Shown: positions 19,468 through 29,189 of the stretch, one piece after another | How the letters are laid out: every line of letters begins with the position of its first letter | How positions within the stretch are numbered: position 1 is the first letter of the stretch | NCBI GenBank assembly: GCA_016783245.1 | Contig: JADHWY010000003.1 | Coordinates: 1 to 46,396, forward strand | Origin: Dehalococcoidales bacterium | GTDB taxonomy: Bacteria > Chloroflexota > Dehalococcoidia > Dehalococcoidales > BS750m-G39 | Direction of reading: 5' to 3' | Length of the DNA: 46,396 bases | Position numbers and translations under genes: made by a program | Notes under the pieces: generated by a model | Told to the model about the DNA's origin: nothing | The model's database searches: none | What the model saw: the letters and a program-made list of their open reading frames with translations, nothing else

Positions 19468-19691
19468 TAGCTATTCTCCTTGTCTCGCTTGTCACGCATG
19501 AGAGGTAGAAGCATCTGATAAACGCCATAGAAAGCAACAATTATGCCTAATAGTAAACCGACAATCACTAAAAAAGGTTCAGTATTAAACTTGCTATCAG
19601 CCCAAAGACCAGCAAATACACCCCCAGCAATTGCACCGCCGATGAAAAAGCCTACACCTGTTAGCCTTAAAGCTGCAACCAACCTGCTCAC
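19467..19691 (-). CDS. AtpZ/AtpI-like small membrane protein
   Basis: A 74-residue protein with two membrane helices joined by a polar loop (GGAIAGGVFAGLWADSKFNTEPFLVIVGLLLGI), matching the AtpZ/AtpI-type genes that head many ATP synthase operons. Roles proposed for the family are c-ring assembly or Mg/Ca transport. The start codon is GTG with no ribosome site; the predicted transcript start (about 19694) is nearly on it, suggesting leaderless translation, though a TTG three codons on is possible. Confidence 0.78.
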   Translation of the reverse strand: MSRLVAALRLTGVGFFIGGAIAGGVFAGLWADSKFNTEPFLVIVGLLLGIIVAFYGVYQMLLPLMRDKRDKENS

Positions 19692-19700
19692 GCCTTGAGC

Positions 19701-19729
19701 AGCATATCAAATCTACTACCTTTGGTCAA
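19701..19729 (-). promoter_or_regulatory. Probable promoter of the ATP synthase operon
   Basis: On the minus strand, -35 TTGACC (19729-19724), a 17-base spacer and -10 TATGCT (19706-19701). The transcript would begin near 19694, three bases before the first GTG. Confidence 0.5.
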
Positions 19730-19746
19730 GCTCGCCCTTGGTCACT

Positions 19747-19780
19747 AAAAAAGCCCTAGACCTTCTATTCCCAGGGCTCT
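19747..19780 (-). terminator. Rho-independent terminator after the zinc-ribbon gene
   Basis: On the minus strand, AGCCCT, a 15-base loop region, then AGGGCT followed directly by a run of T. It ends the BFN/zinc-ribbon transcription unit just ahead of the ATP synthase promoter. Confidence 0.8.
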
Positions 19781-19803
19781 TTATTATCAAACTCACAGAT
19801 TGC

Positions 19804-20130
19804 CTATTTCCGACTAAAAAGTCGAGAAATGTCTCCACCAAAATCCTTTAAGAAATTATGCATATCTAGCACCTCATCAGCCGTTAGCTTACCCTCATTC
19901 CTGAACTTATCTAATTCCACCTCAGTGAGGTCAGTAATAACCTCAGGCATTCTTCCTTCTCTGATTACTGCTGCCACTAAATACTGGGTATGGCAAGCTG
20001 AACAAAACACCTTCAAAAACCACAAATCTTCCTGGTAACCTAGAACACTAATATTATCTGGCTCATAACACTGCCCGCAAACGCCACACTCCATTGAAGC
20101 CATCACCCTCTTAATAAGACCTTCTTCCAT
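19804..20130 (-). CDS. Small zinc-ribbon protein of unknown function
   Basis: About 108 residues. Two Cys pairs (CGVCGQC near residue 16, and CSACH about 25 residues later) form a likely zinc ribbon, followed by an acidic helical region (ITDLTEVELDKFRNEGKLTADEVLDMHNFLKDF) resembling small Chloroflexi proteins annotated as hypothetical. The ATG at 20130 is preferred; an upstream TTG (20145) and a later ATG (20103) are alternatives. It follows the BFN-family gene and ends at a good terminator. Confidence 0.65.
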   Translation of the reverse strand: MEEGLIKRVMASMECGVCGQCYEPDNISVLGYQEDLWFLKVFCSACHTQYLVAAVIREGRMPEVITDLTEVELDKFRNEGKLTADEVLDMHNFLKDFGGDISRLFSRK

Positions 20131-20173
20131 CAATTCAGCCCCCAAACCTGCCTAAGGCGGAAAAAGTCCTGGG

Positions 20174-20728
20174 CTAAGATTTATGCTTATCAAAGTCCTC
20201 TAAATCAAGGGTGTTAATGAAATCATAGAAAGCGGACATCTTTTTTATCTCTTCTTCACTGACCTTCTTGTCTCCGCCACCAGCCTCACCCATTTCCCCC
20301 TCTTGGGAGATAGGTTTACCCGTCTCCTTGTCTAATAAGATGCCTGCTTTATCTAAGACCACCTCCTCAGCATAGATAGGCACATCCGCCCTTACCGCCA
20401 ACGCCAGTGCATCACTGGGGCGAGAGTCGACCTCCATTTGCCCCCCATCTACATTAAGAACAATCTTGGCATAAAAGGTATCATTCTTAAGCTCGCTGAC
20501 GATGATAGAGTTGATAGTAGCCCCTAGGGCATCAATGACCGAGCGCAATAAGTCATGAGTTAAAGGTCTTGGTACAGTAACATCCTGAAGTTTTACTGCG
20601 ATAGCATCTGCTTCCGCCGGACCTATCCAGATAGGTAAGTAACGATCTGCTATCTTTTCTTTCAGAATCACTACCCGTTGATAGTTCATCAGGCTAACCC
20701 TAATACTATCAATAGTCATCTCTATCAT
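20174..20728 (-). CDS. Bifunctional nuclease (BFN, DUF151) family protein
   Basis: A 184-residue protein with the BFN domain: IDSIRVSLMNYQRVVILKE, LPIWIGPAEADAIAVKLQ, RPLTHDLLRSVIDALGA and the signature VDSRPSDALALAVRADVPIYAEE. BFN proteins are linked to DNase/RNase activity in plants; bacterial roles are unsettled. The C-terminal 50 residues are a charged extension. The ATG at 20728 is chosen because AGGAGG lies 8 bases before it; an earlier ATG would place that site inside the gene. Confidence 0.85.
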   Translation of the reverse strand: MIEMTIDSIRVSLMNYQRVVILKEKIADRYLPIWIGPAEADAIAVKLQDVTVPRPLTHDLLRSVIDALGATINSIIVSELKNDTFYAKIVLNVDGGQMEVDSRPSDALALAVRADVPIYAEEVVLDKAGILLDKETGKPISQEGEMGEAGGGDKKVSEEEIKKMSAFYDFINTLDLEDFDKHKS

Positions 20729-20845
20729 AGTCACACCTCCTCTACTTCTCACCAGCATCTAAATTTTACCCCACATCACCTCCACTGTCAATAAGAAAGA
20801 CCTCAAGGTTACCCCCTATAGCATTTAGCTAAATCGCCCCATTAT

Positions 20846-20853
20846 GGTATAAT
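20846..20853 (+). promoter_or_regulatory. Extended -10 promoter for the ppsA operon
   Basis: TGGTATAAT (TG plus a perfect -10 TATAAT at 20848-20853) with only a poor -35 (TTTAGC). An extended -10 compensates for a weak -35. The transcript start would be near 20860, giving a leader of about 108 bases. Confidence 0.6.
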
Positions 20854-20967
20854 AAACAATAATTATAAAGTAGAAACTTCAATTCGCCCAAGCCAAAAAC
20901 AGTGAACAAAAGCTTGCCATTTGGTTCCCTAATCCCCCATAAAAGATAGGTGTAAGGAGGTATAACT

Positions 20968-23214
20968 GTGCATCAAGGCCAAAAGGCTATCGTTTGGTTC
21001 AATGAGGTCACCAAAAAGGATGTGCCCACCGTCGGTGGCAAAGGAGCAAATCTTGGTGAAATGACTAATGCCAACATACCTGTCCCCACAGGCTTCATTG
21101 TAACCGCAAACGCCTATTTTGACTTCCTGAAAAAGTCGGAGCTTACCGATAAAATTCGCAACCTGCTACAGCCATTAGACCCCGGCAATAGCAAACAGCT
21201 TCAGCAAATTGCTGCTGAGATTAAACAGCTAATTCTAGACGCCGCTATGTCACCGGAATTAGCCAAGGAGATTCAAGAAGCCTATAGTAAGATGGGCAGA
21301 GGTTTAGTTGCAGTGCGCTCCTCAGCTACTGCTGAAGACCTGCCTGAGGCTTCCTTTGCTGGTCAGCAGAGCACTTTCCTCAATGTGCAGGGGGGAAAAG
21401 AAGTAGTAGCTGCCGTCCAAGAGTGCTGGGCATCCCTCTTTGAGGCAAGAGCTATCTTCTATAGGGTGCAACAGGGTTTCGACCACCTCAAGGTTGGCAT
21501 CGCTGTCCCGGTCCAAAAAATGGTGCAATCCGAGGCTTCCGGAGTTATGTTTACTCTAGAACCAGTAACCAGTGACAAAAGCAAGATAGCTATTGAGGCG
21601 GTCCTGGGACTTGGCGAAATGATTGTTTCGGGGGATGTAACCCCTGACACATATATTGTTAGCAAGGATGGGCTAAAAATTAGCAGCAAGAAGATTGCCC
21701 AGCAGGAGTGGAAACTTATAAGGAGCAAGGAGAGTAAAAACAAGGGTGCTAATATTAAAGTGCTCCTCACTCCTGAGGAGCAAGCACAGCAGAAAATAAG
21801 TGATGATGACATAATTACTCTGGCTAAACTGGGAAAACAGCTAGAGGACCACTATCAATTTCCCCAGGATATTGAGTGGGCAAAGGAAGATAAGACAATC
21901 TTTATCGTCCAGACCCGCCCGGTAACTACTATTAAGGAGATAACTGAGGTCGCGCCTGAAATTACTGCCCCGGTACTCCTATCAGGGGCGCCTGCCAGCC
22001 CTGGTATAGCATCGGGACCGGTTAAAATAATACCTGATGCCTCCCAGATAAACAAGGTAAAAGACGGTGACATTCTGGTTGCTGAAATGACTACCCCTGA
22101 CTTTGTACCAGCCATGAAACGGGCAGCAGCTATTGTCACCGACCGTGGCGGTAGGACTGCCCACGCCGCCATTGTCAGCCGAGAGCTTGGTATACCCTGC
22201 GTTGTCGGTGCCGGGCAGGCTACTTCTATCCTGACTGATGGACAGATAATCAGTGTAGATGGTTCAACAGGTAAGATTTACGAAGGCAAGGTAGCTATTA
22301 AGGAAAAGATAACTGATGCTTATAAAGAAAAGATTAAGACCAAGACCAGGGTCTATGTAAATCTGGCTCAACCTGAGCTGGCTGAAATTGTAGCTGCCCG
22401 TAACGTAGATGGAGTGGGCTTGCTGCGAGCCGAGTTCATGATTGCCCAGATTGGTGAGCACCCCCGCTTTATGATTAAGCAAAATAGAGGCAATGAATTT
22501 ATTGATAAGCTCTATGAAGGTATTAATACCTTTGCCAAAGCATTTAACCCACGCCCGGTAGTTTACAGAACTACCGATTTCAAGACCAATGAATATAGAG
22601 AGCTTACTGGCGGTCAGGAATACGAAGAAGTTGAAGAGAATCCTATGATTGGCTATAGAGGAGCCTCCCGATATATTACCGACCTAGATGTATTTAAGCT
22701 GGAAATAGAAGCTATAAAGAGGGTAAGGCAGAAATACCTCAATCTGTGGGTTATGATTCCCTTTGTGCGAACCATTGATGAAATGGCTAGGACAAAGAAG
22801 TTCTTAGAAGCTGAGGGGCTAGAGCGTTCCCCCGACTTCAAGCTGTGGATGATGGTTGAGGTACCATCCAACATCTTTCTTATGGAGAAGTTCCTCGAAC
22901 TTGGCATTGATGGCATATCCATCGGCTCAAATGACCTGACCCAGCTTATCCTGGGCATTGATAGGGATAGCGAAAGGTTAGCAGAGACCTTTGACGAGCG
23001 AAATGAGGCAGTACTTATAGCACTAGAGAGAGCCATCAAAGTATCGAAGGCCATGGGTGTCACCTCCTCTATCTGCGGGCAGGCACCATCAGTATACCCA
23101 GAACTTACCGAAAAGCTGGTAGAATGGGGTATCACCTCGGTTTCAGTAAGTCCGGATATGATTGGCACAACCAGAGAGATAATCGCTAAAGCAGAAGCGA
23201 AATTAGGACTTTAA
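20968..23214 (+). CDS. ppsA: Phosphoenolpyruvate synthase (pyruvate, water dikinase)
   Basis: A 748-residue PEP synthase. The N-terminal ATP-binding domain (residues 1-320) contains KGANLGEMTNANIPVPTGF and AVRSSATAEDLPEASFAGQQ. The phosphohistidine domain has TDRGGRTAHAAIVSRELGIPCVVG near 391. The C-terminal PEP-binding barrel has GSNDLTQLILGIDRDS and the catalytic Cys in SICGQAPS. It converts pyruvate + ATP + water to PEP + AMP + Pi for gluconeogenesis. The last motif and the missing insertion separate it from pyruvate phosphate dikinase. GTG start with AAGGAGG 7 bases ahead. Its stop overlaps the dgt start by one base (TAATG). Confidence 0.92.
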   Translation: MHQGQKAIVWFNEVTKKDVPTVGGKGANLGEMTNANIPVPTGFIVTANAYFDFLKKSELTDKIRNLLQPLDPGNSKQLQQIAAEIKQLILDAAMSPELAKEIQEAYSKMGRGLVAVRSSATAEDLPEASFAGQQSTFLNVQGGKEVVAAVQECWASLFEARAIFYRVQQGFDHLKVGIAVPVQKMVQSEASGVMFTLEPVTSDKSKIAIEAVLGLGEMIVSGDVTPDTYIVSKDGLKISSKKIAQQEWKLIRSKESKNKGANIKVLLTPEEQAQQKISDDDIITLAKLGKQLEDHYQFPQDIEWAKEDKTIFIVQTRPVTTIKEITEVAPEITAPVLLSGAPASPGIASGPVKIIPDASQINKVKDGDILVAEMTTPDFVPAMKRAAAIVTDRGGRTAHAAIVSRELGIPCVVGAGQATSILTDGQIISVDGSTGKIYEGKVAIKEKITDAYKEKIKTKTRVYVNLAQPELAEIVAARNVDGVGLLRAEFMIAQIGEHPRFMIKQNRGNEFIDKLYEGINTFAKAFNPRPVVYRTTDFKTNEYRELTGGQEYEEVEENPMIGYRGASRYITDLDVFKLEIEAIKRVRQKYLNLWVMIPFVRTIDEMARTKKFLEAEGLERSPDFKLWMMVEVPSNIFLMEKFLELGIDGISIGSNDLTQLILGIDRDSERLAETFDERNEAVLIALERAIKVSKAMGVTSSICGQAPSVYPELTEKLVEWGITSVSVSPDMIGTTREIIAKAEAKLGL

Positions 23215-24266
23215 TGATCGGTCAGCTTAATATCCGCCAACTAGCTGAAGAAAGAGAGGAGAGCCTTTCCCCTTATGCCGTGAAAAGTAAGTTTTCGCGG
23301 GGCAGGCTTAAACACGAAGAGCCCTGCCCGGTTCGCACTGCCTTTCAGCATGACCGTGACCGCATCATCCACTGCAAATCCTTTCGTCGGCTCAAGCATA
23401 AGACGCAGGTCTTCATTGCACCCTTAGGTGACCACTATGTAACACGGCTTACCCATACACTGGAGGTTTCTCAAATAGCCCGCACTATTGCTCGTGCCCT
23501 GAACCTCAATGAGGATTTGACTGAGGCAATTGCCTTAGGTCACGACTTGGGTCATACCCCTTTCGGTCATGTTGGCGAGGATGTCCTAAATGAGCTCTAC
23601 CACGAGGGCTTTAAACATAATGAGCAAAGCCTGCGCGTCGTTGACCTTCTGGAGAACAATGGTCAGGGACTCAATCTCACCTGGGAGGTGAGAGACGGTA
23701 TCTTGAATCACTCTAAGACAAGGGCAGATATCCTGGGAGAGTACTCAGGAAAAGCAAACACCTTGGAGGGCGAGGTGTGTCAAATTGCCGATGCTATTGC
23801 CTATATCAACCATGATATTGATGACGCTGTAAGAGCCAGCATGATTGTCGAGGGCGATTTACCCCTCTCAGCCATTGCCAAATTAGGTAATTCCCGCTCT
23901 CTTCGTATCAATACTATGGTTTGTGATATCATTGAGCACTCATGGGCAGTAAGGGGTCACAACAAAGAAAATCCTACTATAGGTATGAGCCCTCAGATTC
24001 TGGAGGCAACTAATACCTTGCGTGAATTTCTCTTTGAGCGGGTGTACAACATACGCTCAGCACAGGAGGAAGCAGAAAGGGCAAGAGAAGTGGTTCGCTC
24101 ACTATATGAATACTTCAATGAGCATGGGGACCAGCTACCACCAGAGTATCGTTTTTACAGTGATGAAATAGAACGAAGGGTGGTTGACTATATCGCCGGC
24201 ATGAGCGACCAATATGCCCTGAGGCTTGCTGAAGAGCTGTCATTAACAAAAGGCAAGACTAAATAA
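23214..24266 (+). CDS. dgt: dGTP triphosphohydrolase-like HD protein
   Basis: A 350-residue dNTP triphosphohydrolase of the dgt-like group. The HD motifs are present: RLTHTLEVSQIARTIAR, then ALGHDLGHTPFGHVGE, and later IADAIAYINHDIDDA. Enzymes of this group hydrolyse dNTPs to nucleoside plus triphosphate, balancing dNTP pools or limiting phage. Translationally coupled to ppsA and placed before dnaG and sigA, an arrangement also seen in other Chloroflexi. Confidence 0.92.
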   Translation: MIGQLNIRQLAEEREESLSPYAVKSKFSRGRLKHEEPCPVRTAFQHDRDRIIHCKSFRRLKHKTQVFIAPLGDHYVTRLTHTLEVSQIARTIARALNLNEDLTEAIALGHDLGHTPFGHVGEDVLNELYHEGFKHNEQSLRVVDLLENNGQGLNLTWEVRDGILNHSKTRADILGEYSGKANTLEGEVCQIADAIAYINHDIDDAVRASMIVEGDLPLSAIAKLGNSRSLRINTMVCDIIEHSWAVRGHNKENPTIGMSPQILEATNTLREFLFERVYNIRSAQEEAERAREVVRSLYEYFNEHGDQLPPEYRFYSDEIERRVVDYIAGMSDQYALRLAEELSLTKGKTK

Positions 24267-24283
24267 CAAATTATTAAGGGAAG

Positions 24284-24308
24284 CTTAGAGGGGCTATGCC
24301 CCTCTAAG
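24284..24308. repeat. Perfect 10-bp hairpin, sibling of the atpA-atpG hairpin
   Basis: CTTAGAGGGG/CCCCTCTAAG with a 5-base loop, between dgt and dnaG. The stem/loop size and the GGGGC-NNN-GCCCC core are identical to the element at 15421-15445, although the outer bases differ with compensation. Confidence 0.75.
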
Positions 24309-24319
24309 AAACAATCTTT

Positions 24320-24346
24320 CCCCTTCCCCTTAATAAGGGGAAGGGG
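24320..24346. repeat. Perfect 27-base palindrome of C/G runs
   Basis: A 13-bp stem (CCCCTTCCCCTTA and its complement) around one central A, directly after the hairpin at 24284-24308. It resembles the imperfect copy at 11112-11140. The strong fold lies between dgt and dnaG and may terminate or reduce transcription into dnaG. Confidence 0.75.
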
Positions 24347-24376
24347 ATAAAGGGGATAGGGTTACAAAATAACAAG

Positions 24377-26164
24377 ATGGGCGTTATTGACGAGGTAAAA
24401 CAGAGGACAGATATCGTAGATGTGGTCGGCCAGTATGTTACCCTAACTAAAGCTGGGAGAACCTTCAGGGCGCTATGTCCGTTCCATAGTGAAAAGCATC
24501 CATCCTTCTTTGTCTATCCTGAGCAGCAGAGCTGGCACTGCTTTGGCGCCTGCAACACAGGTGGAGATGTCTTCTCTTTCATTATGAAAAAACAGGGTAT
24601 TGATTTTGGAGAAGCGCTGCGCCTTCTTGCCCAAAGGGCAGGGGTCAGCATCCCATCAAGATTTGAACCAGAGGCTGAAGGCAAGGAGAGACAAAGGTTA
24701 TACCAGGCTAACGAGGCGGCTGCTCTATATTTCCACAATCTGCTGCTTGACTCTTCGGCTGGAGAAAAGGCACGAAGTTATGTCATAGGACGAGGTTTCT
24801 CACCGAAAACCATTGCCGACTTCCAACTGGGCTTTAGCCCCAATAGCTGGGAAGGACTAAAGCAATACCTTACGGATAGAGGCTATTCCGAGAGCGAACT
24901 GCTGAACGCCGGTTTAATAATAGAGGCAGAGACAGGGAAAACCCATGACCGATTTCGCAATCGGTTAATGTTCCCCATACGCGATGCCAGAGGGCATGTT
25001 ACCGGATTTGGGGCAAGGGCACTGGATGATTCATTGCCTAAATACATTAATTCGCCACAGACGCCAATCTTTGATAAAAGCAGCAGCCTGTATGGCATAA
25101 ACCTGGCTATGGCGGCGATTAGACAGCAAAACCTAGCAGTGATTGCAGAGGGGTACATGGATGTTATCACTGCCCACCAAAATGGTTTCCACAATGCAGT
25201 TGCCTCTATGGGAACCTCAGTTACCGAGAAACAGGTGAGCACACTAAAAAGGCTAACCAAAAACATAACTTTAGCGCTCGATGCCGACGCTGCCGGAGAG
25301 GAGGCTATGCTACGGGGTGTGAGCTTTGAAAATACCCTTGGTGCTGAGGTAAAGGTTATCATCTTGCCCAGAGGCAAAGACCCCGACGATGTTATTAAAG
25401 AAGATGCAAAAAGCTGGCAAAAGCTGGTAGAGGAGGCATTGCCTGTAGTTGATTACAAATTCAATGTGGTTACCTCTGAGCTTGACCTGACTACAGCCAA
25501 GGGCAAATCTGCAGCCGCAGATGAACTTCTGCCCATCATCGCTGAGATAAAGGACACGGTACGCCAAGCTCACTATTTACAAAAACTGGCTCACCTGCTC
25601 AAGGTTAGCGAGCACAGTATAGAAGCTGCTGTAACAAGAATCAGACCTAGGCAAGGTAGAGGCAGGGCTGAAGAACCAAAACAAGAGGTTGCGACACATC
25701 TGCACCCACTTTTGTCCAGCCCCATCGAGGAATACTGCTTGGCTCTATTGCTGCAGCACCCAGAGCTCAAGGATAAACATGAAGAGCTCTCGCCTGAATA
25801 CTTTGAAAATAGCGAAAATCGTGAAATCTTTATCGCTTGGCAACGGAGCGATAAAATAGAATCACTCAAAGAGGAGCTTGAGCCTGCAACTCATGAGCAC
25901 CTTGATTCCCTATTAACTAGGAACTTATTAAATACCAAAATAGAGCAAAAATATGCTGAGTGTGTTCTTCGGCTGCGGGAAAAATCCCTCCGCAGTCTGG
26001 CGACAAAAATAGAGGCAGTATTAGCCCTGGAAGCTCAGTCAGGGGGCAGGGCTGCCGACTTGGCTAAACTTAATGAGCAAGGGATAGAGGTCAATATCCA
26101 ATTGGGCAAGGTTTTCGCTCAAAAAAGCCAGAGGAGGTTGGAGCAAAGGGGGGTGAGGAAATGA
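24377..26164 (+). CDS. dnaG: DNA primase
   Basis: A 595-residue primase. The CHC2 zinc finger is [11 protein letters not shown] followed by WHCFGAC (residues 34-62). The RNA-polymerase core has [16 protein letters not shown] and the TOPRIM fold [17 protein letters not shown] with [13 protein letters not shown]. The C-terminal third is the helicase-binding part. It makes RNA primers for replication. Weak ribosome site; the ATG opens directly on the family start [16 protein letters not shown]. It overlaps sigA by 4 bases (ATGA), the macromolecular synthesis arrangement. Confidence 0.95.
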   Translation: MGVIDEVKQRTDIVDVVGQYVTLTKAGRTFRALCPFHSEKHPSFFVYPEQQSWHCFGACNTGGDVFSFIMKKQGIDFGEALRLLAQRAGVSIPSRFEPEAEGKERQRLYQANEAAALYFHNLLLDSSAGEKARSYVIGRGFSPKTIADFQLGFSPNSWEGLKQYLTDRGYSESELLNAGLIIEAETGKTHDRFRNRLMFPIRDARGHVTGFGARALDDSLPKYINSPQTPIFDKSSSLYGINLAMAAIRQQNLAVIAEGYMDVITAHQNGFHNAVASMGTSVTEKQVSTLKRLTKNITLALDADAAGEEAMLRGVSFENTLGAEVKVIILPRGKDPDDVIKEDAKSWQKLVEEALPVVDYKFNVVTSELDLTTAKGKSAAADELLPIIAEIKDTVRQAHYLQKLAHLLKVSEHSIEAAVTRIRPRQGRGRAEEPKQEVATHLHPLLSSPIEEYCLALLLQHPELKDKHEELSPEYFENSENREIFIAWQRSDKIESLKEELEPATHEHLDSLLTRNLLNTKIEQKYAECVLRLREKSLRSLATKIEAVLALEAQSGGRAADLAKLNEQGIEVNIQLGKVFAQKSQRRLEQRGVRK

Positions 26165-27711
26165 GCTTAGAAAACAGCGAGGATAATATACGCTTCCCGC
26201 CACAAAATAAGGACGAAGAGAAAATGCCCTTAAATGAGAAGCTGAATGCCGAATCGGAAGGGCCAAGTGGTTTACATGCCCTCTTCCCCGAACCTGCGGA
26301 GGAAACGGAGACTGAAGACGTAATTGAGCCAAGTCCACTATGGCACGAGGCAAGACACCTTGAGATTGAGAAACCGGAGTCCACATTAGATTTGGAGCTA
26401 GAACCGCCTTTAGAGCACATGGAGGAGCAGGAGGTAGTAGATGACCCAGTTCGCATGTACCTTCATGAAATTGGCAGAGTGCACCTTCTCACCGCTTTGG
26501 AGGAAAAGGATTTGGCCAGAAAGATGGAGGAGGGTAGACGCATCAGAGAGATTAAACAAGGCTACCTACAGAGATATGGGAGAGCCCCATCTGCAACTGA
26601 AATAACAATTACTATACTTCAGGAGGTGTCTCAGGCTTCCCACACCGTCCATCTCCTCCAAAAACAGCTCCACCTAACACCTGCTGCCAGCTTTATAGAG
26701 AACATCTCCAACGCTAAATTGCGAGAAAGCATTGATAGCATGATAAGCCCGCAACTAATCCTGGCTATTGCTCAACAGACACATAAATCTCTGCCTGAAG
26801 CAGAACAGCTTCTTACAAAGCTGTCACTAAACATCAACCTGTTGCCAAAGGAAGTCCTCGATGCTATCGGAGACAGCGCCTCTCTGGCTGATATAGAGAC
26901 TCTGGTGACAAAGCCTGATTTCATCAATTCCATTCAGGCTTATGAGAGGCAGCTCCAAGCTTACCTAGAGAATATCGAGCGTGAGGCAGAAAGAGCAGTG
27001 AACCATCTTATTGAAGCCAATCTGCGTTTAGTGGTCAGCGTAGCCAAGAAACATATTGGACGAGGCATGTCGCTCCTCGACCTTGTTCAGGAGGGGAATA
27101 TCGGGCTAATTAGAGCCGTGGAGAAATTCGATTACCGTAAAGGTTATAAATTCAGCACCTATGCCACTTGGTGGATTCGTCAAGCTATTACTCGAGCTAT
27201 AGCTGATCAGGCTCGCACTATTCGCATCCCAGTTCACATGGTTGAGACTATTAATAAACTGCTGCGGATAAGCCGCCGTTTGGCTCAGGAATATGGGCGA
27301 GAGCCTACCGCCAAGGAAATCGGCAAAGAAATGGAAATACCTTCGGAAAAGGTCGGGGAGATAGTCAAGGTATCACAACTAACAATATCGCTGGAGTCAC
27401 CGATGGGTGAGGAGGAAGACAGCCACTTGGGTGACTTTATAGAGGACCGTAGTGCTTTGCCACCTGCTGATGCCGCCTCCAAGCAGCTGCTTAAGGAGCA
27501 AATTGATGCTGTGCTGTCCACCCTCAGCCCTCGTGAGCAACGGGTGCTCCAACTCAGGTTTGGTCTTGAGGATGGGCGAAGCCGTACCTTGGAAGAAGTG
27601 GGGAAGGAGTTTAACGTAACCAGAGAGCGAATTCGCCAAATTGAAGCCAAGGCACTTCGTAAACTACGCCATCCCACCCGAAGCCGCAGATTAAAGGATT
27701 ACCTGGAGTGA
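26161..27711 (+). CDS. sigA: Housekeeping RNA polymerase sigma-70 factor
   Basis: A 516-residue primary sigma factor. An acidic N-terminal region (1-90) is followed by region 1.2 ([18 protein letters not shown]), a non-conserved insert (about 130-265), region 2 ([42 protein letters not shown]), region 3, and region 4 with the helix-turn-helix [30 protein letters not shown]. It directs transcription from the -35/-10 promoters seen in this window. Convergent with ffh, with 6 bases between the two genes and no visible terminator. Confidence 0.96.
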   Translation: MSLENSEDNIRFPPQNKDEEKMPLNEKLNAESEGPSGLHALFPEPAEETETEDVIEPSPLWHEARHLEIEKPESTLDLELEPPLEHMEEQEVVDDPVRMYLHEIGRVHLLTALEEKDLARKMEEGRRIREIKQGYLQRYGRAPSATEITITILQEVSQASHTVHLLQKQLHLTPAASFIENISNAKLRESIDSMISPQLILAIAQQTHKSLPEAEQLLTKLSLNINLLPKEVLDAIGDSASLADIETLVTKPDFINSIQAYERQLQAYLENIEREAERAVNHLIEANLRLVVSVAKKHIGRGMSLLDLVQEGNIGLIRAVEKFDYRKGYKFSTYATWWIRQAITRAIADQARTIRIPVHMVETINKLLRISRRLAQEYGREPTAKEIGKEMEIPSEKVGEIVKVSQLTISLESPMGEEEDSHLGDFIEDRSALPPADAASKQLLKEQIDAVLSTLSPREQRVLQLRFGLEDGRSRTLEEVGKEFNVTRERIRQIEAKALRKLRHPTRSRRLKDYLE

Positions 27712-27717
27712 TAAAAA

Positions 27718-29046
27718 CTACTTAAGCATCCCCATAAAATTGTGGGGCAGTTTACCTCCAATACCCATCTTCATCAGCTTTTGCATCTGACGAAACTGGT
27801 TAAGAAGTTGATTAATATCCTGTGGCTTTACCCCGCTCCCCTGAGCAATGCGACGTCGTCGGCTACCATCAATAATATTTGGATTATGCCTCTCCTCAGA
27901 GGTCATAGAAAGTATCATAGCCTCAACCTTCTTTAGCTGCTTCTCTTCCATGCCAGCAGGCAATCGCCCGGCCAACTGCGATACACCTGGCAGCATCTCT
28001 ACTAGCTGGGCTACAGACCCCATCTTTTTGATATCTCTTAGCTGAAATAGAAAGTCGTCTAAATTGAAGCTGGCAGTTCGCACCTTCTTCTCCAGCTCTT
28101 TGACCCGCTGCTCATCGAAGGTCTTTTCAGCCTTCTCGATAAAGGTCAGCACATCACCCATACCCAGGATACGTGATGCCAAACGGTCAGGGTAAAAAGG
28201 CTCAAAGGCATCAATCTTCTCACCGATACCTATAAACTTGATAGGTACCCCACTAACCCACCTTATAGAAAGAGCTGCACCACCACGAGCATCCCCATCC
28301 ATCTTGGTCAGAATAAGCCCGGTCAAGCCCAACCTAGAATTAAACTCCTCAGCCATCCGCACCGCATCCTGCCCAGTCATGGCATCGACCACCAGCAGTG
28401 CCTCACCAGGCTTTAGCTCCTTTTTAACCCGAGCTAGCTCTTCCATCATCGGCTCATCTATATGGAAACGACCGGCAGTATCAACTATAACCCAGGTAAC
28501 GGCAAGCTCCCTGGCTTTGCTCAAAGCATGAGCACAAACCTCCTTACTCTCAGCGCCAGCAGCCTCCCTATAAACTGGAATGTCAAGTTGCTCGCCCAGG
28601 GTAACTAGCTGCTCTATAGCTGCCGGTCGGCGGTTATCGGCTGCCACTAGCAACGGGCGCTGCCCTGAATGCTTCAGATGAAGGGCTAACTTGGCAGCGG
28701 TGGTAGTCTTACCACAACCCTGCAACCCCACCAGCATGGCTATAGAAGGAAGATGAGACGATGCTCCCAGGCGACTCTGCCCCCCACCCAGGGTAGCAAT
28801 AAGCTCCTCATTGACAATTTTGATTATCTGCTGGGCTGGGGTTAGGCTTCGCAGTACTTCCGCACTAAGAGAGCGCTCCCTCACCCTGGTGGTAAAATCC
28901 TTAACCACCTTAAAATTTACATCTGCTTCCAGAAGGGCTAACCGCACCTGGCGCAGGGCATCATCTATATCCTTCTCCCCGAGTTTGCCTTTGCTGCTCA
29001 GCCCACGAAATACCTTGCCTAACTTATCACTAAGAATCTCAAACAT
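27718..29046 (-). CDS. ffh: Signal recognition particle protein Ffh
   Basis: A 442-residue SRP GTPase. The N domain is followed by G motifs GLQGCGKTTTAAKLA, DTAGRFHIDEPMM and LTKMDGDARGGAALS, then a Met-rich M domain (about 300-442) with the RNA-binding RRRRIAQGSG. It brings signal sequences to the membrane with 4.5S RNA and FtsY. No ribosome site before the ATG; the predicted transcript start is only 3-4 bases upstream, so the message may be leaderless. Confidence 0.96.
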   Translation of the reverse strand: MFEILSDKLGKVFRGLSSKGKLGEKDIDDALRQVRLALLEADVNFKVVKDFTTRVRERSLSAEVLRSLTPAQQIIKIVNEELIATLGGGQSRLGASSHLPSIAMLVGLQGCGKTTTAAKLALHLKHSGQRPLLVAADNRRPAAIEQLVTLGEQLDIPVYREAAGAESKEVCAHALSKARELAVTWVIVDTAGRFHIDEPMMEELARVKKELKPGEALLVVDAMTGQDAVRMAEEFNSRLGLTGLILTKMDGDARGGAALSIRWVSGVPIKFIGIGEKIDAFEPFYPDRLASRILGMGDVLTFIEKAEKTFDEQRVKELEKKVRTASFNLDDFLFQLRDIKKMGSVAQLVEMLPGVSQLAGRLPAGMEEKQLKKVEAMILSMTSEERHNPNIIDGSRRRRIAQGSGVKPQDINQLLNQFRQMQKLMKMGIGGKLPHNFMGMLK

Positions 29047-29055
29047 AGCAATTTC

Positions 29056-29085
29056 ATTCTAATTGGGTGGAGCCTTAACCGTCAA
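29056..29085 (-). promoter_or_regulatory. Probable ffh promoter
   Basis: On the minus strand, -35 TTGACG (29085-29080), an 18-base spacer and -10 TAGAAT (29061-29056). The start site would be near 29049, almost on the ATG at 29046. Confidence 0.55.
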
Positions 29086-29189
29086 GCTAAAATCCTGTCC
29101 TTGTTGCCTCAGAATCAGTGGGAGTATCGCCTGAGTTTACCATTGAGCTGAACAAACCGCTAGTTTGTGTTCCCCACATTGGATAGGAT

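Noticed and set aside
29152-29168. ACAAAC/GTTTGT small inverted repeat ahead of the restriction gene as an operator
   Set aside because: The stem is six bases, unrelated to the RHH repeat, and no copy was seen elsewhere.
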